From NCBI GenBank assembly GCA_030053915.1, contig JASGCT010000006.1, positions 30,013 to 64,694 of the forward strand: a stretch of DNA of 34,682 nucleotides. Direction: 5' to 3'. The notes beneath the pieces are model-generated. The model searched no databases and was not told where the DNA came from. It was given only the letters and a program-made list of their open reading frames with translations. Both the position numbers and the translations under genes were made by a program. This document shows positions 24,006-34,513 of the stretch, piece after piece. The stretch comes from Alphaproteobacteria bacterium (GTDB lineage: Bacteria; Bacteroidota; Bacteroidia; Chitinophagales; Chitinophagaceae). How positions within the stretch are numbered: the first letter of the stretch is position 1; every line of letters starts with the position of its first letter.

Positions 24006-24947
24006 TAATTTTTGTTTTTTGTCTGTAATCATATCTTTTAAAGTCTGAATTAAAGATATTGACGGCTGCCACTGGGTGAGTTCTCGTAGTTTTTCGTAGC
24101 TACCTACTATTTTCATCGTATCTTGCTTTCTTAAAAGATTGGGGTCAATAACTACTTCTTTTTCATATCCCAAAATATTAAATATAAGTTTTAACACATT
24201 TTTTAATTTAATACCACGCCCACTACAAACATTGTAAAATGCACCGCTTTGCCCTTTTTCAAGCAAGTTGTGGTAAGCACATACTGTATCGCGAACGTCT
24301 GTAATATCTCGTACAACGTCTAAATTACCAACGAATATCTTTTTTTGATTGGTATCTAATGCTTTATCAATAAATGCCGAAACCACGAATTGCGTGGTTT
24401 GTAATGGACCAATATGCATAAAAGCGCGCACATTAACAATATCTAAATGATAGTTTTTAACATAAAACTGACTATAGTTCTCTTGCGAAATGCGGGCTAA
24501 AGCATAAGGATTATTATTGGCGTTGAGTTTTGATGTTTCTTTTAAAATTTTGGTTTTTAAAACGTCATAAACCTCTGAACTGGATATTGATAAAATGCGT
24601 GTTTTAAATTCTAATATTCTAACACTTTCCAAAATATTTAAAAAAATGGTAGTATTATTTTGAATACATTCTAAGGGCTTTAACCAACTTTGCGACACAC
24701 TACTTACCGCCGCTAAATGAATAATATATTGGGGTTGAAAGTGTTGTAAAGCCTTTTTAACCGCTTCAAAATCATTCAGTTCTATCTGATAGTTTATAAT
24801 TTCAATGTGCGGGGGCAGCATCACAGAAATCGCATGAGAACCTCGGGCACAAGCGATAATTTTAATGGGCGTTTGTATATTTTTAAAATGGTTAATAAAA
24901 TAATGTCCAACAAAACCACAAGCCCCAGTTACAAAATATGTTATCAT
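23997..24947 (-). CDS. rmd: NAD(P)-dependent reductase, likely GDP-6-deoxy-D-mannose reductase (Rmd)
   Basis: 316-residue extended SDR. It has VTGACGFVGHYFINHF (6-21) for NAD(P), SSSEVY (122-127), a GPLQTTQFVVSAF stretch, VRDITDVRDTVCAY (212-224) and YNVCSGRGIKL, a pattern I associate with Rmd, which makes GDP-D-rhamnose from the Gmd product. The catalytic Tyr148-x3 motif reads YALAR, so Arg152 stands where most SDRs have Lys; I cannot tell whether this is common in Bacteroidota Rmd. It could also be another GDP-sugar epimerase. The -7 box TATTTTTG is at 24971-24964. Confidence 0.75.
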   Translation of the reverse strand: MITYFVTGACGFVGHYFINHFKNIQTPIKIIACARGSHAISVMLPPHIEIINYQIELNDFEAVKKALQHFQPQYIIHLAAVSSVSQSWLKPLECIQNNTTIFLNILESVRILEFKTRILSISSSEVYDVLKTKILKETSKLNANNNPYALARISQENYSQFYVKNYHLDIVNVRAFMHIGPLQTTQFVVSAFIDKALDTNQKKIFVGNLDVVRDITDVRDTVCAYHNLLEKGQSGAFYNVCSGRGIKLKNVLKLIFNILGYEKEVVIDPNLLRKQDTMKIVGSYEKLRELTQWQPSISLIQTLKDMITDKKQKLLN

Positions 24948-25100
24948 GTATTAAAATATGTTGCAAAAATAACTTAATATTTTTATATAATAGTGATTTA
25001 GAATAGTTAATTTTTTAAATTTTATCTAAATCCTAAGTATTATTTTAAAAATTATATTTTTTTAATATGTATCTTTTACTGTTTTCATTTTTATTAACGT

Positions 25101-25117
25101 ATCAATTGCAAATTGAT
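25101..25117. promoter_or_regulatory. Dyad upstream of katG
   Basis: ATCAATT-GCA-AATTGAT, a perfect 7-bp inverted repeat. It lies 5 bp from a second palindrome at 25123-25134, ~140 bp before the katG ATG. Confidence 0.35.
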
Positions 25118-25122
25118 GTAAT

Positions 25123-25134
25123 ATTTCATGAAAT
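25123..25134. promoter_or_regulatory. Second dyad upstream of katG
   Basis: ATTTCATGAAAT, a perfect 12-bp palindrome. Its position between divergent genes fits a regulator site, but the regulator is unknown. Confidence 0.35.
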
Positions 25135-25221
25135 TTTGAAAAATGAAACATTTTTTTTTAATTTTGATTTAAATTTACGAACCCCAATAATTTTTTTGTC
25201 AAAAACGATACTTTTATTTAA

Positions 25222-27441
<2,220 letters not shown>

Positions 27442-27548
27442 GCTAAAAAATATTGAGATTTTTAAAATGAAATTTCTTGTACCCGAAACGATAATTAACG
27501 ATTCATTATTGTCAATAATAAATTATACATCTTTTAAATTTTTTGTTG

Positions 27549-27556
27549 TACATTTG
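27549..27556 (+). promoter_or_regulatory. -7 box of the porin-like gene
   Basis: TACATTTG, 16 nt before ATG 27573; it rules out the upstream TTG at 27543 as the start. Confidence 0.5.
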
Positions 27557-27572
27557 TCTGAAGTTTTTATAT

Positions 27573-28646
27573 ATGAGAATGAAAAATTTACTAGGTTTAG
27601 TTCTTATTTTAGTTGTAAATGTAGGTAAGGCGCAGCTAGATTCAAGTATCAACGTATTGCCGAAACAATCTTTTAAAAATTTAACCGTTTCGGGATATTT
27701 AGATTTTTATTACCGTTACGATTTTAGTAGTCCAAGTAGTAAAGTACCGGATGTTTATATCAATTATACCGATATTAAAAATAATATTGTTTTGGGATTG
27801 GCAAATTTAGCTTTTAAATATGAAAATAAAAAAGTTGAAGGGTTTTTGGAATTTGGATTTGGTAGGAAAGCCGATGATTTTTCGTATGAAGAGAATACTT
27901 TTACAAGCAGAATTTTGAAAAGAGCTTATTTTAGTTATATGCCCAATGAACGATTTAAAATTAGCATAGGGAAGAAGTACACCATAGAAAATTATGAAAG
28001 TGTAGATGTTCCGGATAATAATTTTTATAGTTATACGTATTCATTTTATATAACACCCAATTTCAATTCAGGTTTGTTTTTAAATTATAAATCTAAAACT
28101 GACCATAGTTTTGAATTGGCTTTAACTCAACCATATAATTATTTATACGGCAATTCGGATGATAGATACTTGTCGTTTCAGTATATAAGTCCAGATTTTG
28201 CTCAAAAAACAAATGTTTCTTTAATATTTTTTTACTACAATAAAAATGCGGCTAATTTTTTTTATTTGGCAGAATTAATTCTCACCCAACGTTTTAATAG
28301 TAAATTACAAATGATTTTAGATGTGTCTTATAGTAATACCAAAAATAATGGCGTTCAAAATTTATGGCAAGATTTAGCTTTGTTTTTAAATTACCAATTA
28401 CGACCTAAGTGTTCTATTAATTGGCGAAGCGAACTTTTTAATAGTGTCAATAAAGGATTTTTCCCTGTTGAAAATACTTTAGTAAATACCCATACTATTT
28501 CGGCAAAATTTAAACTTCATAAAAATATTTATTTAACTCCAGAACTTAAATTTGATTTTGCTAATAATAAGATATATAAAAAAACTGAGACGGCGTTTAC
28601 GGGTTTTGATAGTAATTTTTTTCTATCGACTTATTTTGTTTTTTAA
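27573..28646 (+). CDS. Outer-membrane beta-barrel (porin-like) protein
   Basis: 357 residues (ATG 27573; ATG 27579 is equally possible). A signal peptide (MKNLLGLVLILVVNVGKAQ) is followed by alternating aromatic/polar strands ending in Phe, which fits a barrel with a C-terminal aromatic residue (STYFVF). The sequence 'LTVSGYLDFYYRYDF' near the start and the repeated Tyr-rich strands resemble Bacteroidota BBP2-type porins. No plug domain, TonB box or SusD neighbour is present, so it is not a SusC-type transporter. Substrate unknown. Confidence 0.78.
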   Translation: MRMKNLLGLVLILVVNVGKAQLDSSINVLPKQSFKNLTVSGYLDFYYRYDFSSPSSKVPDVYINYTDIKNNIVLGLANLAFKYENKKVEGFLEFGFGRKADDFSYEENTFTSRILKRAYFSYMPNERFKISIGKKYTIENYESVDVPDNNFYSYTYSFYITPNFNSGLFLNYKSKTDHSFELALTQPYNYLYGNSDDRYLSFQYISPDFAQKTNVSLIFFYYNKNAANFFYLAELILTQRFNSKLQMILDVSYSNTKNNGVQNLWQDLALFLNYQLRPKCSINWRSELFNSVNKGFFPVENTLVNTHTISAKFKLHKNIYLTPELKFDFANNKIYKKTETAFTGFDSNFFLSTYFVF

Positions 28647-28668
28647 AAATATGAATACTGTCATAAAA

Positions 28669-29877
28669 TTATATGAACCTTGCCTTAATAGTATGTGGAA
28701 CTTTTTGTATGTCGTTTAAGATATGACTTTGAATTGGTTTATCAACATCTAAAACAACATAGCCAAGGGTATCGTTTGTTTTTAAATATTGTGCCACAAT
28801 ATTTAAATTATTTTTTGAAAACACTGCGTTCAATGATGATAAAACGCCTTTTTTATTGTGGTGGATATGGCAAATTCTATGTTGTTTAGCAACATTTGGT
28901 AACTGCAAAGCGGGTATGGTTAAGCAACCAATGCTAGACCCTGTAAGTAAATAATTTGCGATTTTTTTACTAACATCTTCACCAATATTTGCTTGAGCTT
29001 CTTCGGTAGAACCGCCAATATGTGGGGTTAAAATAACATTAGGATACCCTTGTAACGGTAAAAGAAAGGGGTCGCCATTTTTTTCAGGTTCAATGGGATA
29101 AACATCTAAAGCAACACCTGAAATAATTTCGTTATCAATTGCCCATTTTAAATCGTTGATATGTACTACTTCACCGCGGGCATAATTTATTAAAATAGAC
29201 CCTTTTTTGAATTTTTTTAATAAGTTTTTTTGAATTAAATTTTTGGTAGATGCATTGTCTGGAACATGCAAAGAAATAAGATCCGATTTAGACACTAGTT
29301 CCGTTAATGTTTTTACTTGAATAGCGTTGCCAATTGGTAATTTGGTTTCTATATCGTAATAAAGTATTTTTAAACCCAACGATTCAGCTAAAATGCTTAA
29401 TTGCATGCCAATATTACCATATCCAATAATACCTAAGGTTTTGCCTCTTAGTTCTCTAGAATTTGTAGCTTCTTTTAACCAAACACCGCTATGTGCTGCA
29501 TTGTTTTTTTCTGGGATTCTTCTAATGAGCATAATAGAAACACCAATAACTAATTCAGCCACACTACGCGTATTACTATACGGTGCATTAAAAACAGCAA
29601 TACCTTGTTTTAAAGCGGTACTTAGATCAACCTGATTCGTGCCGATACAAAAGCATCCAACGGTCATTAAGTTATTGGCTTTTAATAACATATTTTTTGT
29701 TAGTTCTGTTTTACTGCGTATGCCAAGAACAGAAATGTCAGAAATTTTAGTACTAAGCTCGGCAACACTTAACGCCTTTTTATGTTGTTCAAGGTTTTTT
29801 AAACCTACGCTTTTAAAATAGTTTACTGCAGATGCATGTATATTTTCTAAGAGAACAATTTTAGTAGAACTCAACAT
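28669..29877 (-). CDS. serA: D-3-phosphoglycerate dehydrogenase
   Basis: The first committed step of serine synthesis, from 3-phosphoglycerate. 402 residues, like the short E. coli type. It has an NAD-binding TLGIIGYGNIGMQ (~147-159), a catalytic Arg in INYARGEVV, Glu in YPIEPEKNGDPF, and His in LTPHIGGS. A C-terminal ACT domain (~325-402, GVLSSLNAVFSKNNLNIVAQ) is expected to mediate serine feedback. The -7 box TAACTTTG is at 29907-29900. No other serine biosynthesis gene is adjacent. Confidence 0.95.
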   Translation of the reverse strand: MLSSTKIVLLENIHASAVNYFKSVGLKNLEQHKKALSVAELSTKISDISVLGIRSKTELTKNMLLKANNLMTVGCFCIGTNQVDLSTALKQGIAVFNAPYSNTRSVAELVIGVSIMLIRRIPEKNNAAHSGVWLKEATNSRELRGKTLGIIGYGNIGMQLSILAESLGLKILYYDIETKLPIGNAIQVKTLTELVSKSDLISLHVPDNASTKNLIQKNLLKKFKKGSILINYARGEVVHINDLKWAIDNEIISGVALDVYPIEPEKNGDPFLLPLQGYPNVILTPHIGGSTEEAQANIGEDVSKKIANYLLTGSSIGCLTIPALQLPNVAKQHRICHIHHNKKGVLSSLNAVFSKNNLNIVAQYLKTNDTLGYVVLDVDKPIQSHILNDIQKVPHTIKARFI

Positions 29878-30019
29878 AATGAAAAAATTTTTATAGATGC
29901 AAAGTTAATTTTTTTTCATAAAATAAAGTATAATATTACATTAAATTATTGGATTATATTTTAATTGTTAAATTTTGTTAAATATTTACAATAAATTATT
30001 TTTTTTAACGTTTTATTAG

Positions 30020-30027
30020 TAAATTTG
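30020..30027 (+). promoter_or_regulatory. -7 box of the serine hydrolase gene
   Basis: TAAATTTG, directly followed by the 17-bp tandem duplication that contains both start-like ATG pairs. Confidence 0.5.
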
Positions 30028-30061
30028 CAAAAATTAAATGATGACAAAAATTAAATGATGA
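30028..30061 (+). repeat. 17-bp tandem duplication at the gene start
   Basis: CAAAAATTAAATGATGA occurs twice in a row (30028-30044, 30045-30061), followed by a partial third copy. The first copy creates a mini-ORF MMTKIK (30038-30058) whose TGA overlaps the ATG of the real gene at 30055. Confidence 0.8.
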
Positions 30062-31290
30062 CAAAATTACTCTTTGGATTTTTTTTTATTATAGGTGGAA
30101 TAACTTATGGTTTTAATGTGAGTACCGAAAAGGCTGAAAATAAAGCCGTTGAAACACCAAAAAAAATCGATGGTATATTTAATGTAATATCTGATAATTA
30201 TAAAGAAAAAATAAGTACAGCAATCGATGTAAAACTTAAAGAAATATTACTTAATAAAAATTTTAATGGTCAGATTTTAGTTGCCAAGAATGGTCAAACG
30301 GTTTATAAAAATTATGTTGGTTATTCAGATATTCGTAATCGGATTCCTTTTTCCGATAATACGCCTATTCATCTCGCCTCAATATCAAAAACCTTTACGG
30401 GCATGGCAGTTCTTAAGCTTATGGAACAAGGTTTATTAAATTTAGATGATTCAATTAATAAATTTTTCCCTGATTTTCCGTATCAAAGTGTAAGTGTTCG
30501 TATGCTTTTGTGCCATCGTTCCGGGCTACCTAATTATGAAAACTTTTTTGATAAATATGCCTATAGTTTTGCCTATCGCATCGCCAAAAATGGGAAAAAG
30601 ATAAAGACTAAAACATTAGTTAAAAAATTAATACCGGGAGATAAGACATTTTATAATAATAATGATGTTCTAAATTATATAGTAAATAGTAAACCGCATC
30701 TCTATTTTAAGCCTAATACTAAATTTGACTATTGTAATACAAATTATGTGCTTCTTGCTTTGATAATTGAAAAGCTGTCGCATAAATCATATCCAGATTA
30801 TATTCAAGAAGAGATATTTGATAAATTAGGCATGCGTCATTCGTTTGTGCTTTGTGAAAAAAACAAGTCTCGCATTACGCCTTCATATCATCCTAACAAT
30901 ACACCGTATTCATTAAATAATATAGATTTTATTTATGGCGAAAAAAATGTTTATAGCACGGTTGAAGATTTATTAATCTGGGATAAAAATATGTACAGCG
31001 ATAGCCTATTAAGTGCTGAAACAAGAGAATTAGCATTTTCCCCACATAACGAAATGCGTGGTTCGGTTCATAATTATGGATTAGCCTGGCGGATGATTGT
31101 TAATCCTGAAGAGAAAATTATTTATCATAATGGTTGGTGGCATGGCAACAATACGGTATTTACACGTTTTATTAAAGATACTGTAACGGTTATTGTTTTG
31201 GGCAATCGCTTTAATAATAATATTTATAAAAGTAAAGCGGTACATGAAGTGTTTACAAATGTGGTTGATAGTTCATCTACTATTAACTAA
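30055..31290 (+). CDS. Beta-lactamase-fold serine hydrolase
   Basis: 411 residues of the class C beta-lactamase/PBP-like family (PF00144). A hydrophobic N-terminus suggests export. Active-site motifs: Ser109-x2-Lys112 (SISK), Tyr226-x-Asn228 (FDYCN), and an HNGWWHG motif in place of KTG near the C-terminus. It may be an esterase, D-aminopeptidase or carboxypeptidase; nothing indicates antibiotic resistance. The ATG at 30055 lies in the second copy of a tandem duplication. The 3' end overlaps dprA by 4 nt, convergently. Confidence 0.88.
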   Translation: MMTKLLFGFFFIIGGITYGFNVSTEKAENKAVETPKKIDGIFNVISDNYKEKISTAIDVKLKEILLNKNFNGQILVAKNGQTVYKNYVGYSDIRNRIPFSDNTPIHLASISKTFTGMAVLKLMEQGLLNLDDSINKFFPDFPYQSVSVRMLLCHRSGLPNYENFFDKYAYSFAYRIAKNGKKIKTKTLVKKLIPGDKTFYNNNDVLNYIVNSKPHLYFKPNTKFDYCNTNYVLLALIIEKLSHKSYPDYIQEEIFDKLGMRHSFVLCEKNKSRITPSYHPNNTPYSLNNIDFIYGEKNVYSTVEDLLIWDKNMYSDSLLSAETRELAFSPHNEMRGSVHNYGLAWRMIVNPEEKIIYHNGWWHGNNTVFTRFIKDTVTVIVLGNRFNNNIYKSKAVHEVFTNVVDSSSTIN

Positions 31291-32390
31291 TTTACTTCTA
31301 ATCGTTTACCAGGCAACCATTTAATTATTCCTTTTAATTCTAATTCTAAAATAATTTCAGAAAGTTTTGAGCTACTCATTTGGCATAAATGTAATAACTC
31401 GTCAACTTCAAGTATGCCTTTTTCATTTAAAATTTTTAAGATATTTTTTTCATTATCATTAAATTCGGTAAAAAGTTCGGCTTGAATTATTTTGGTTTTT
31501 TTTGTTGTAGATTGCCAGTTCATAATTTCGAGAAACTGTTTGGTGTTGGTAATAAGCATGGCTTTGTTTTCAAAAATTAATTTTAAGCAACCTTCGCTTT
31601 TAGGGTCGTTAACTCTACCAGGAAAGGTAAATACATCACGGTTGTAGTCATTAGCTAATTCAGCGGTAATCATACTACCGCCTTTGGCAGCGGTTTCAAT
31701 AACGATGGTGGCTTCCGATATACCTGCAACAATTCGGTTACGTTTGGGAAAATTAAATTTATCGGGTTCGGTGCCTAATTTAAATTCGGTCATAATGCCC
31801 CCGTGTTCTTGAAGTTTTTGGGCGATTTTAGTATTTTCGGGTGGATAAATCATGTGCATGCCATGTCCTAACACACCTACGCTTGCAATGCCTAAATCAT
31901 ACGCTAAATTATGAACGAGGGCATCAATTCCGTAAGCTAATCCACTCATAATACATAAATTATCTTTGGGAAGATTTGATATAAATTCTTGGGTTAAAAA
32001 TTTACCATAAGCGGTGGGCAACCGTGTTCCTACAATACTAATAAAACGTTGGTTATTAAATTTAAAATTTCCTTTAAAGAATAATAGAATTGGGGCATCT
32101 GGACAATGTTTTAATCTTTTTGGAAAGCCAGACTCTAGTAATCCTAAGCATTCAATCCCATGTTTTTGAATATATTTGAGGTCTTTTTCGGCTTCTGCTA
32201 AATAATTTTTAGCTTTTAACAATTCAATCCCTTTTGTTTTACTATGTATTCCTAAATCAATAAGGTCTCTTTTTTTTAAGGAGAATAATGGTAGGGGTGA
32301 ACCTAATTTTTCTAATAAATTTTTTAAATTGATGGCACCTAATTGGGGAATTTTTTGTAATGCCAAATAGTATAAGGTTTCATGTGTCAT
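31287..32390 (-). CDS. dprA: DNA-processing protein DprA
   Basis: Protects incoming single-stranded DNA during transformation and loads RecA. 367 residues from ATG 32390. The Rossmann-like core shows SIVGTRLPTAYGKFL, MSGLAYGIDALVHN, GHGMHMIYPPEN, FPKRNRIVAGISEATIVIE and AAKGGSMITAELA. A helical N-terminal segment precedes it and a winged-helix (DML1-like) domain follows (~290-367). A longer in-frame start at 32423 would run through the -7 box TATTTTTG (32409-32402), so 32390 is preferred. Confidence 0.94.
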   Translation of the reverse strand: MTHETLYYLALQKIPQLGAINLKNLLEKLGSPLPLFSLKKRDLIDLGIHSKTKGIELLKAKNYLAEAEKDLKYIQKHGIECLGLLESGFPKRLKHCPDAPILLFFKGNFKFNNQRFISIVGTRLPTAYGKFLTQEFISNLPKDNLCIMSGLAYGIDALVHNLAYDLGIASVGVLGHGMHMIYPPENTKIAQKLQEHGGIMTEFKLGTEPDKFNFPKRNRIVAGISEATIVIETAAKGGSMITAELANDYNRDVFTFPGRVNDPKSEGCLKLIFENKAMLITNTKQFLEIMNWQSTTKKTKIIQAELFTEFNDNEKNILKILNEKGILEVDELLHLCQMSSSKLSEIILELELKGIIKWLPGKRLEVN

Positions 32391-32401
32391 TTTTTTTATT
32401 G

Positions 32402-32409
32402 CAAAAATA
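32402..32409 (-). promoter_or_regulatory. -7 box of dprA
   Basis: TATTTTTG, 11 nt upstream of the ATG at 32390; it decides against the longer start. Confidence 0.5.
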
Positions 32410-32495
32410 AGAATTCGATTCATTCATATTTTGCGTAAAAACCACATGTTTTGGTATTGAAATATTTTGTATATTCAGCCGATTTTTTAAAATGC

Positions 32496-32873
32496 TTACT
32501 GAACTGCTGTTACCGTAATTTCTACATTGGCATTTTTGGGCAATCCTTTTACGGCTACGGTTTCTCGAGCAGGAAAATTATCTTGAAAATAACTGGCGTA
32601 GATTTCATTAACTTTTACAAAATAAGCCATATCGGTTAAGAAAATGGTTGTTTTAACCACGTGGCTAAAATCTAAATTATGTTCTTGAAGTACCGCAGCG
32701 ATATTTTTCATAATTTGTTGGGTTTCATCTTGTACCGAACTTGTAACGAGTTCGCCAGTTTCCGGAACAATGGCTATTTGACCACTTGCAAATAAGATAC
32801 CGTTGGCAAATACGGCTTGACTATAAGGACCAATTGGTGCAGGTGCATTTTTTGTGTTAATAATTTTTTTCAT
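32496..32873 (-). CDS. ridA: RidA-family enamine/imine deaminase
   Basis: 125 residues, full length. RidA hydrolyses reactive 2-aminoacrylate-type imines made by PLP enzymes. Visible signatures are GPYSQAV at the start, FASGQIAI, and the substrate-binding Arg in PARETVAVKGLPKNANVEIT. The -7 box TATTTTTG (32891-32884) is 10 nt upstream. It is probably an independent transcription unit next to dprA. Confidence 0.95.
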   Translation of the reverse strand: MKKIINTKNAPAPIGPYSQAVFANGILFASGQIAIVPETGELVTSSVQDETQQIMKNIAAVLQEHNLDFSHVVKTTIFLTDMAYFVKVNEIYASYFQDNFPARETVAVKGLPKNANVEITVTAVQ

Positions 32874-32964
32874 AGTTTTTTTACAAAAATACGTTTTTTA
32901 TTTTAAAATTTTTATTAGTTATAAAAAAAAATCACCAAAAAAGAAAAATATTCTTTTATTTTTA

Positions 32965-32972
32965 TATATTTG
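32965..32972 (+). promoter_or_regulatory. -7 box upstream of the BlaR1-tail-like gene
   Basis: TATATTTG, 15 nt before ATG 32988; the upstream in-frame TTG at 32970 overlaps it and is not the start. Confidence 0.5.
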
Positions 32973-32987
32973 CTAAAAATATTTTAT

Positions 32988-33608
32988 ATGAAATCAAAAA
33001 TTTTTGTTGTGCTCTTAGTTAGCATAAGCCTTTTTTTAAGTAACAAAATGGCAATGTGTCAAAACAATGTTACCAGTTTTAATGATAAAAGTATTAAATA
33101 TGGTGTTACAGAAGAAGAAATGAAAGAATATACTGCAATCATCTCAAAATATCACCTTGAACCCGATAACAAAACCTCATGGGAAAATTTTAAAAAACAA
33201 TTGACAAATAAAGACAAACAACGACTTAAAGAAATTTTTACTAAAATGAATAATGAACAACAGAAACAACAATTTGTTATCTGCCGAGAGGCTACTAAAC
33301 CTTTGCCTAAAATGGTGCCCACATTAGACCAGCTAAAGTCTTGGAAAAATGAAAATTTATATGGTGTGTGGATTGATGGCAAAAAAATTGACAATAAAGA
33401 TTTAAATAATTATACGAATACCGACTTCGACCAATTTTTTGTAAGTAAACTTTATAAAAATGCCAAAGAAGGTAAAAGATATTCTTATCAGGTTGATTTA
33501 ATGACCCCAAAATATTATAATAACTATTTTCAAGAAACTATTGCCAAGGGGGATATTGATATATTTTATAAAATGAGTATTAATCAAAAATCGTTTCTAA
33601 GCCGATAA
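32988..33608 (+). CDS. Secreted protein resembling the C-terminal domain of Bacteroidota BlaR1/M56 proteins
   Basis: 206 residues with a signal peptide (MKSKIFVVLLVSISLFLSN). The body resembles the soluble tail often fused to Bacteroidota BlaR1/M56 peptidases: 'GVTEEEMKEYTAIISKY', a Lys/Gln-rich helix with 'KMNNEQQKQQFV', then LKSWKNENLYGVWIDGKKID, FDQFFVSKLYKNA and YQVDLMTPKYYNNYF. No M56 membrane/peptidase part is attached, so it is a stand-alone version of that domain. Its role is unknown; the family link comes from memory of the motif. Confidence 0.62.
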   Translation: MKSKIFVVLLVSISLFLSNKMAMCQNNVTSFNDKSIKYGVTEEEMKEYTAIISKYHLEPDNKTSWENFKKQLTNKDKQRLKEIFTKMNNEQQKQQFVICREATKPLPKMVPTLDQLKSWKNENLYGVWIDGKKIDNKDLNNYTNTDFDQFFVSKLYKNAKEGKRYSYQVDLMTPKYYNNYFQETIAKGDIDIFYKMSINQKSFLSR

Positions 33609-33631
33609 AGTTTATTGAAATTATTACATAT

Positions 33632-34261
33632 CTATTTTTTCCTTTTTTGTTTTGTATTTAACAGAATTCCTATATTAAATTCTGCAATGGGAGAAGGCAA
33701 AGCAATTATTGTATTTAATTTGATACCATGGTCATTCGATGAAGTTTGAACTAATGATAGTCCTAAGCCCAGGTTAAGTTCCAAATTAAGGCGTTTTTTA
33801 TAAGTTCTTTGCAAACCCCACACAAAACCAGCTGTACTAATAGTTTGCCGTGCTTGGAATTGATCATTTTCATCATTAAAAACAGAATAAATAATAGAAA
33901 GCGAAGGTCCAAAATAATTTGCACTATTTAAATTTGTTCTTTTGTTTTTATTTTTACGATTTTCAAAATTGTAATAATTACGATATTGTAAATTAAAACT
34001 CGGACTCAGATTTATTTTTCGGTCGGTGATTCCAAATAATAGGGGAGAAATTATATAAGTTCTAAAAGGATTTAAAGATATTTTGCCAACGATGGACTTA
34101 GAATTTCCAACTTTAATTTCCCGACTAATTCCTAATGTGAATGGGGTTATTTTTGTAAGATTGACAATAGTACCATTTGGTTTTTCTTGTGCCGAACATG
34201 GTTGGTGAATTATCAAAAAAGGACATACTATAACAAGTATTTTTATTAAAAATCGAATCAT
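33632..34261 (-). CDS. Putative outer-membrane beta-barrel protein
   Basis: 209 residues with a signal peptide (MIRFLIKILVIVCPFLIIHQ). The mature chain has alternating strands with frequent Asn, Tyr and Phe and a short final strand, in the style of small Bacteroidota barrels (DUF3575-like). No specific family was recognised, and the last residues are Lys/Arg rather than aromatic. It is convergent with the BlaR1-tail-like gene across 23 nt. The -7 box TAAATTTG is at 34285-34278. Confidence 0.5.
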   Translation of the reverse strand: MIRFLIKILVIVCPFLIIHQPCSAQEKPNGTIVNLTKITPFTLGISREIKVGNSKSIVGKISLNPFRTYIISPLLFGITDRKINLSPSFNLQYRNYYNFENRKNKNKRTNLNSANYFGPSLSIIYSVFNDENDQFQARQTISTAGFVWGLQRTYKKRLNLELNLGLGLSLVQTSSNDHGIKLNTIIALPSPIAEFNIGILLNTKQKRKK

Positions 34262-34354
34262 ACTTAGTGTTTTTTTTCAAATTTAATCAATTATTTGAAA
34301 TAACCAATTATTTTTATTTACTATTGTCAGATTAAAATATGAGTTTTTACCAAC

Positions 34355-34395
34355 CACCCCGTCCTGCGGACACCCCTCCTTTCCAGGCGAGTAGC
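34355..34395. repeat. GC-rich hairpin repeat
   Basis: Contains CACCCCGTCCTGCGGACACC, whose core GTCC-TGC-GGAC is a perfect hairpin. It is followed by CCTCCTTTCCAGGCGAG. This resembles an intergenic repeat I have seen in Bacteroidota genomes; one copy is in the window. Confidence 0.5.
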
Positions 34396-34513
34396 TAAAA
34401 CCCGTCAAGTTTTCCAAAGTTTTTAGTTTTAAAAGTTCAGACATAAAAAAATTATAACACATTAAAAATGATAAAATGGTAGTATAAATAAAACACCCCC
34501 TTAAAAAATTAAA

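Noticed and set aside
30055-31290. Antibiotic beta-lactamase
   Set aside because: The SxxK/YxN fold is shared with esterases and peptidases; the KTG motif is replaced by HNG and no resistance context exists.
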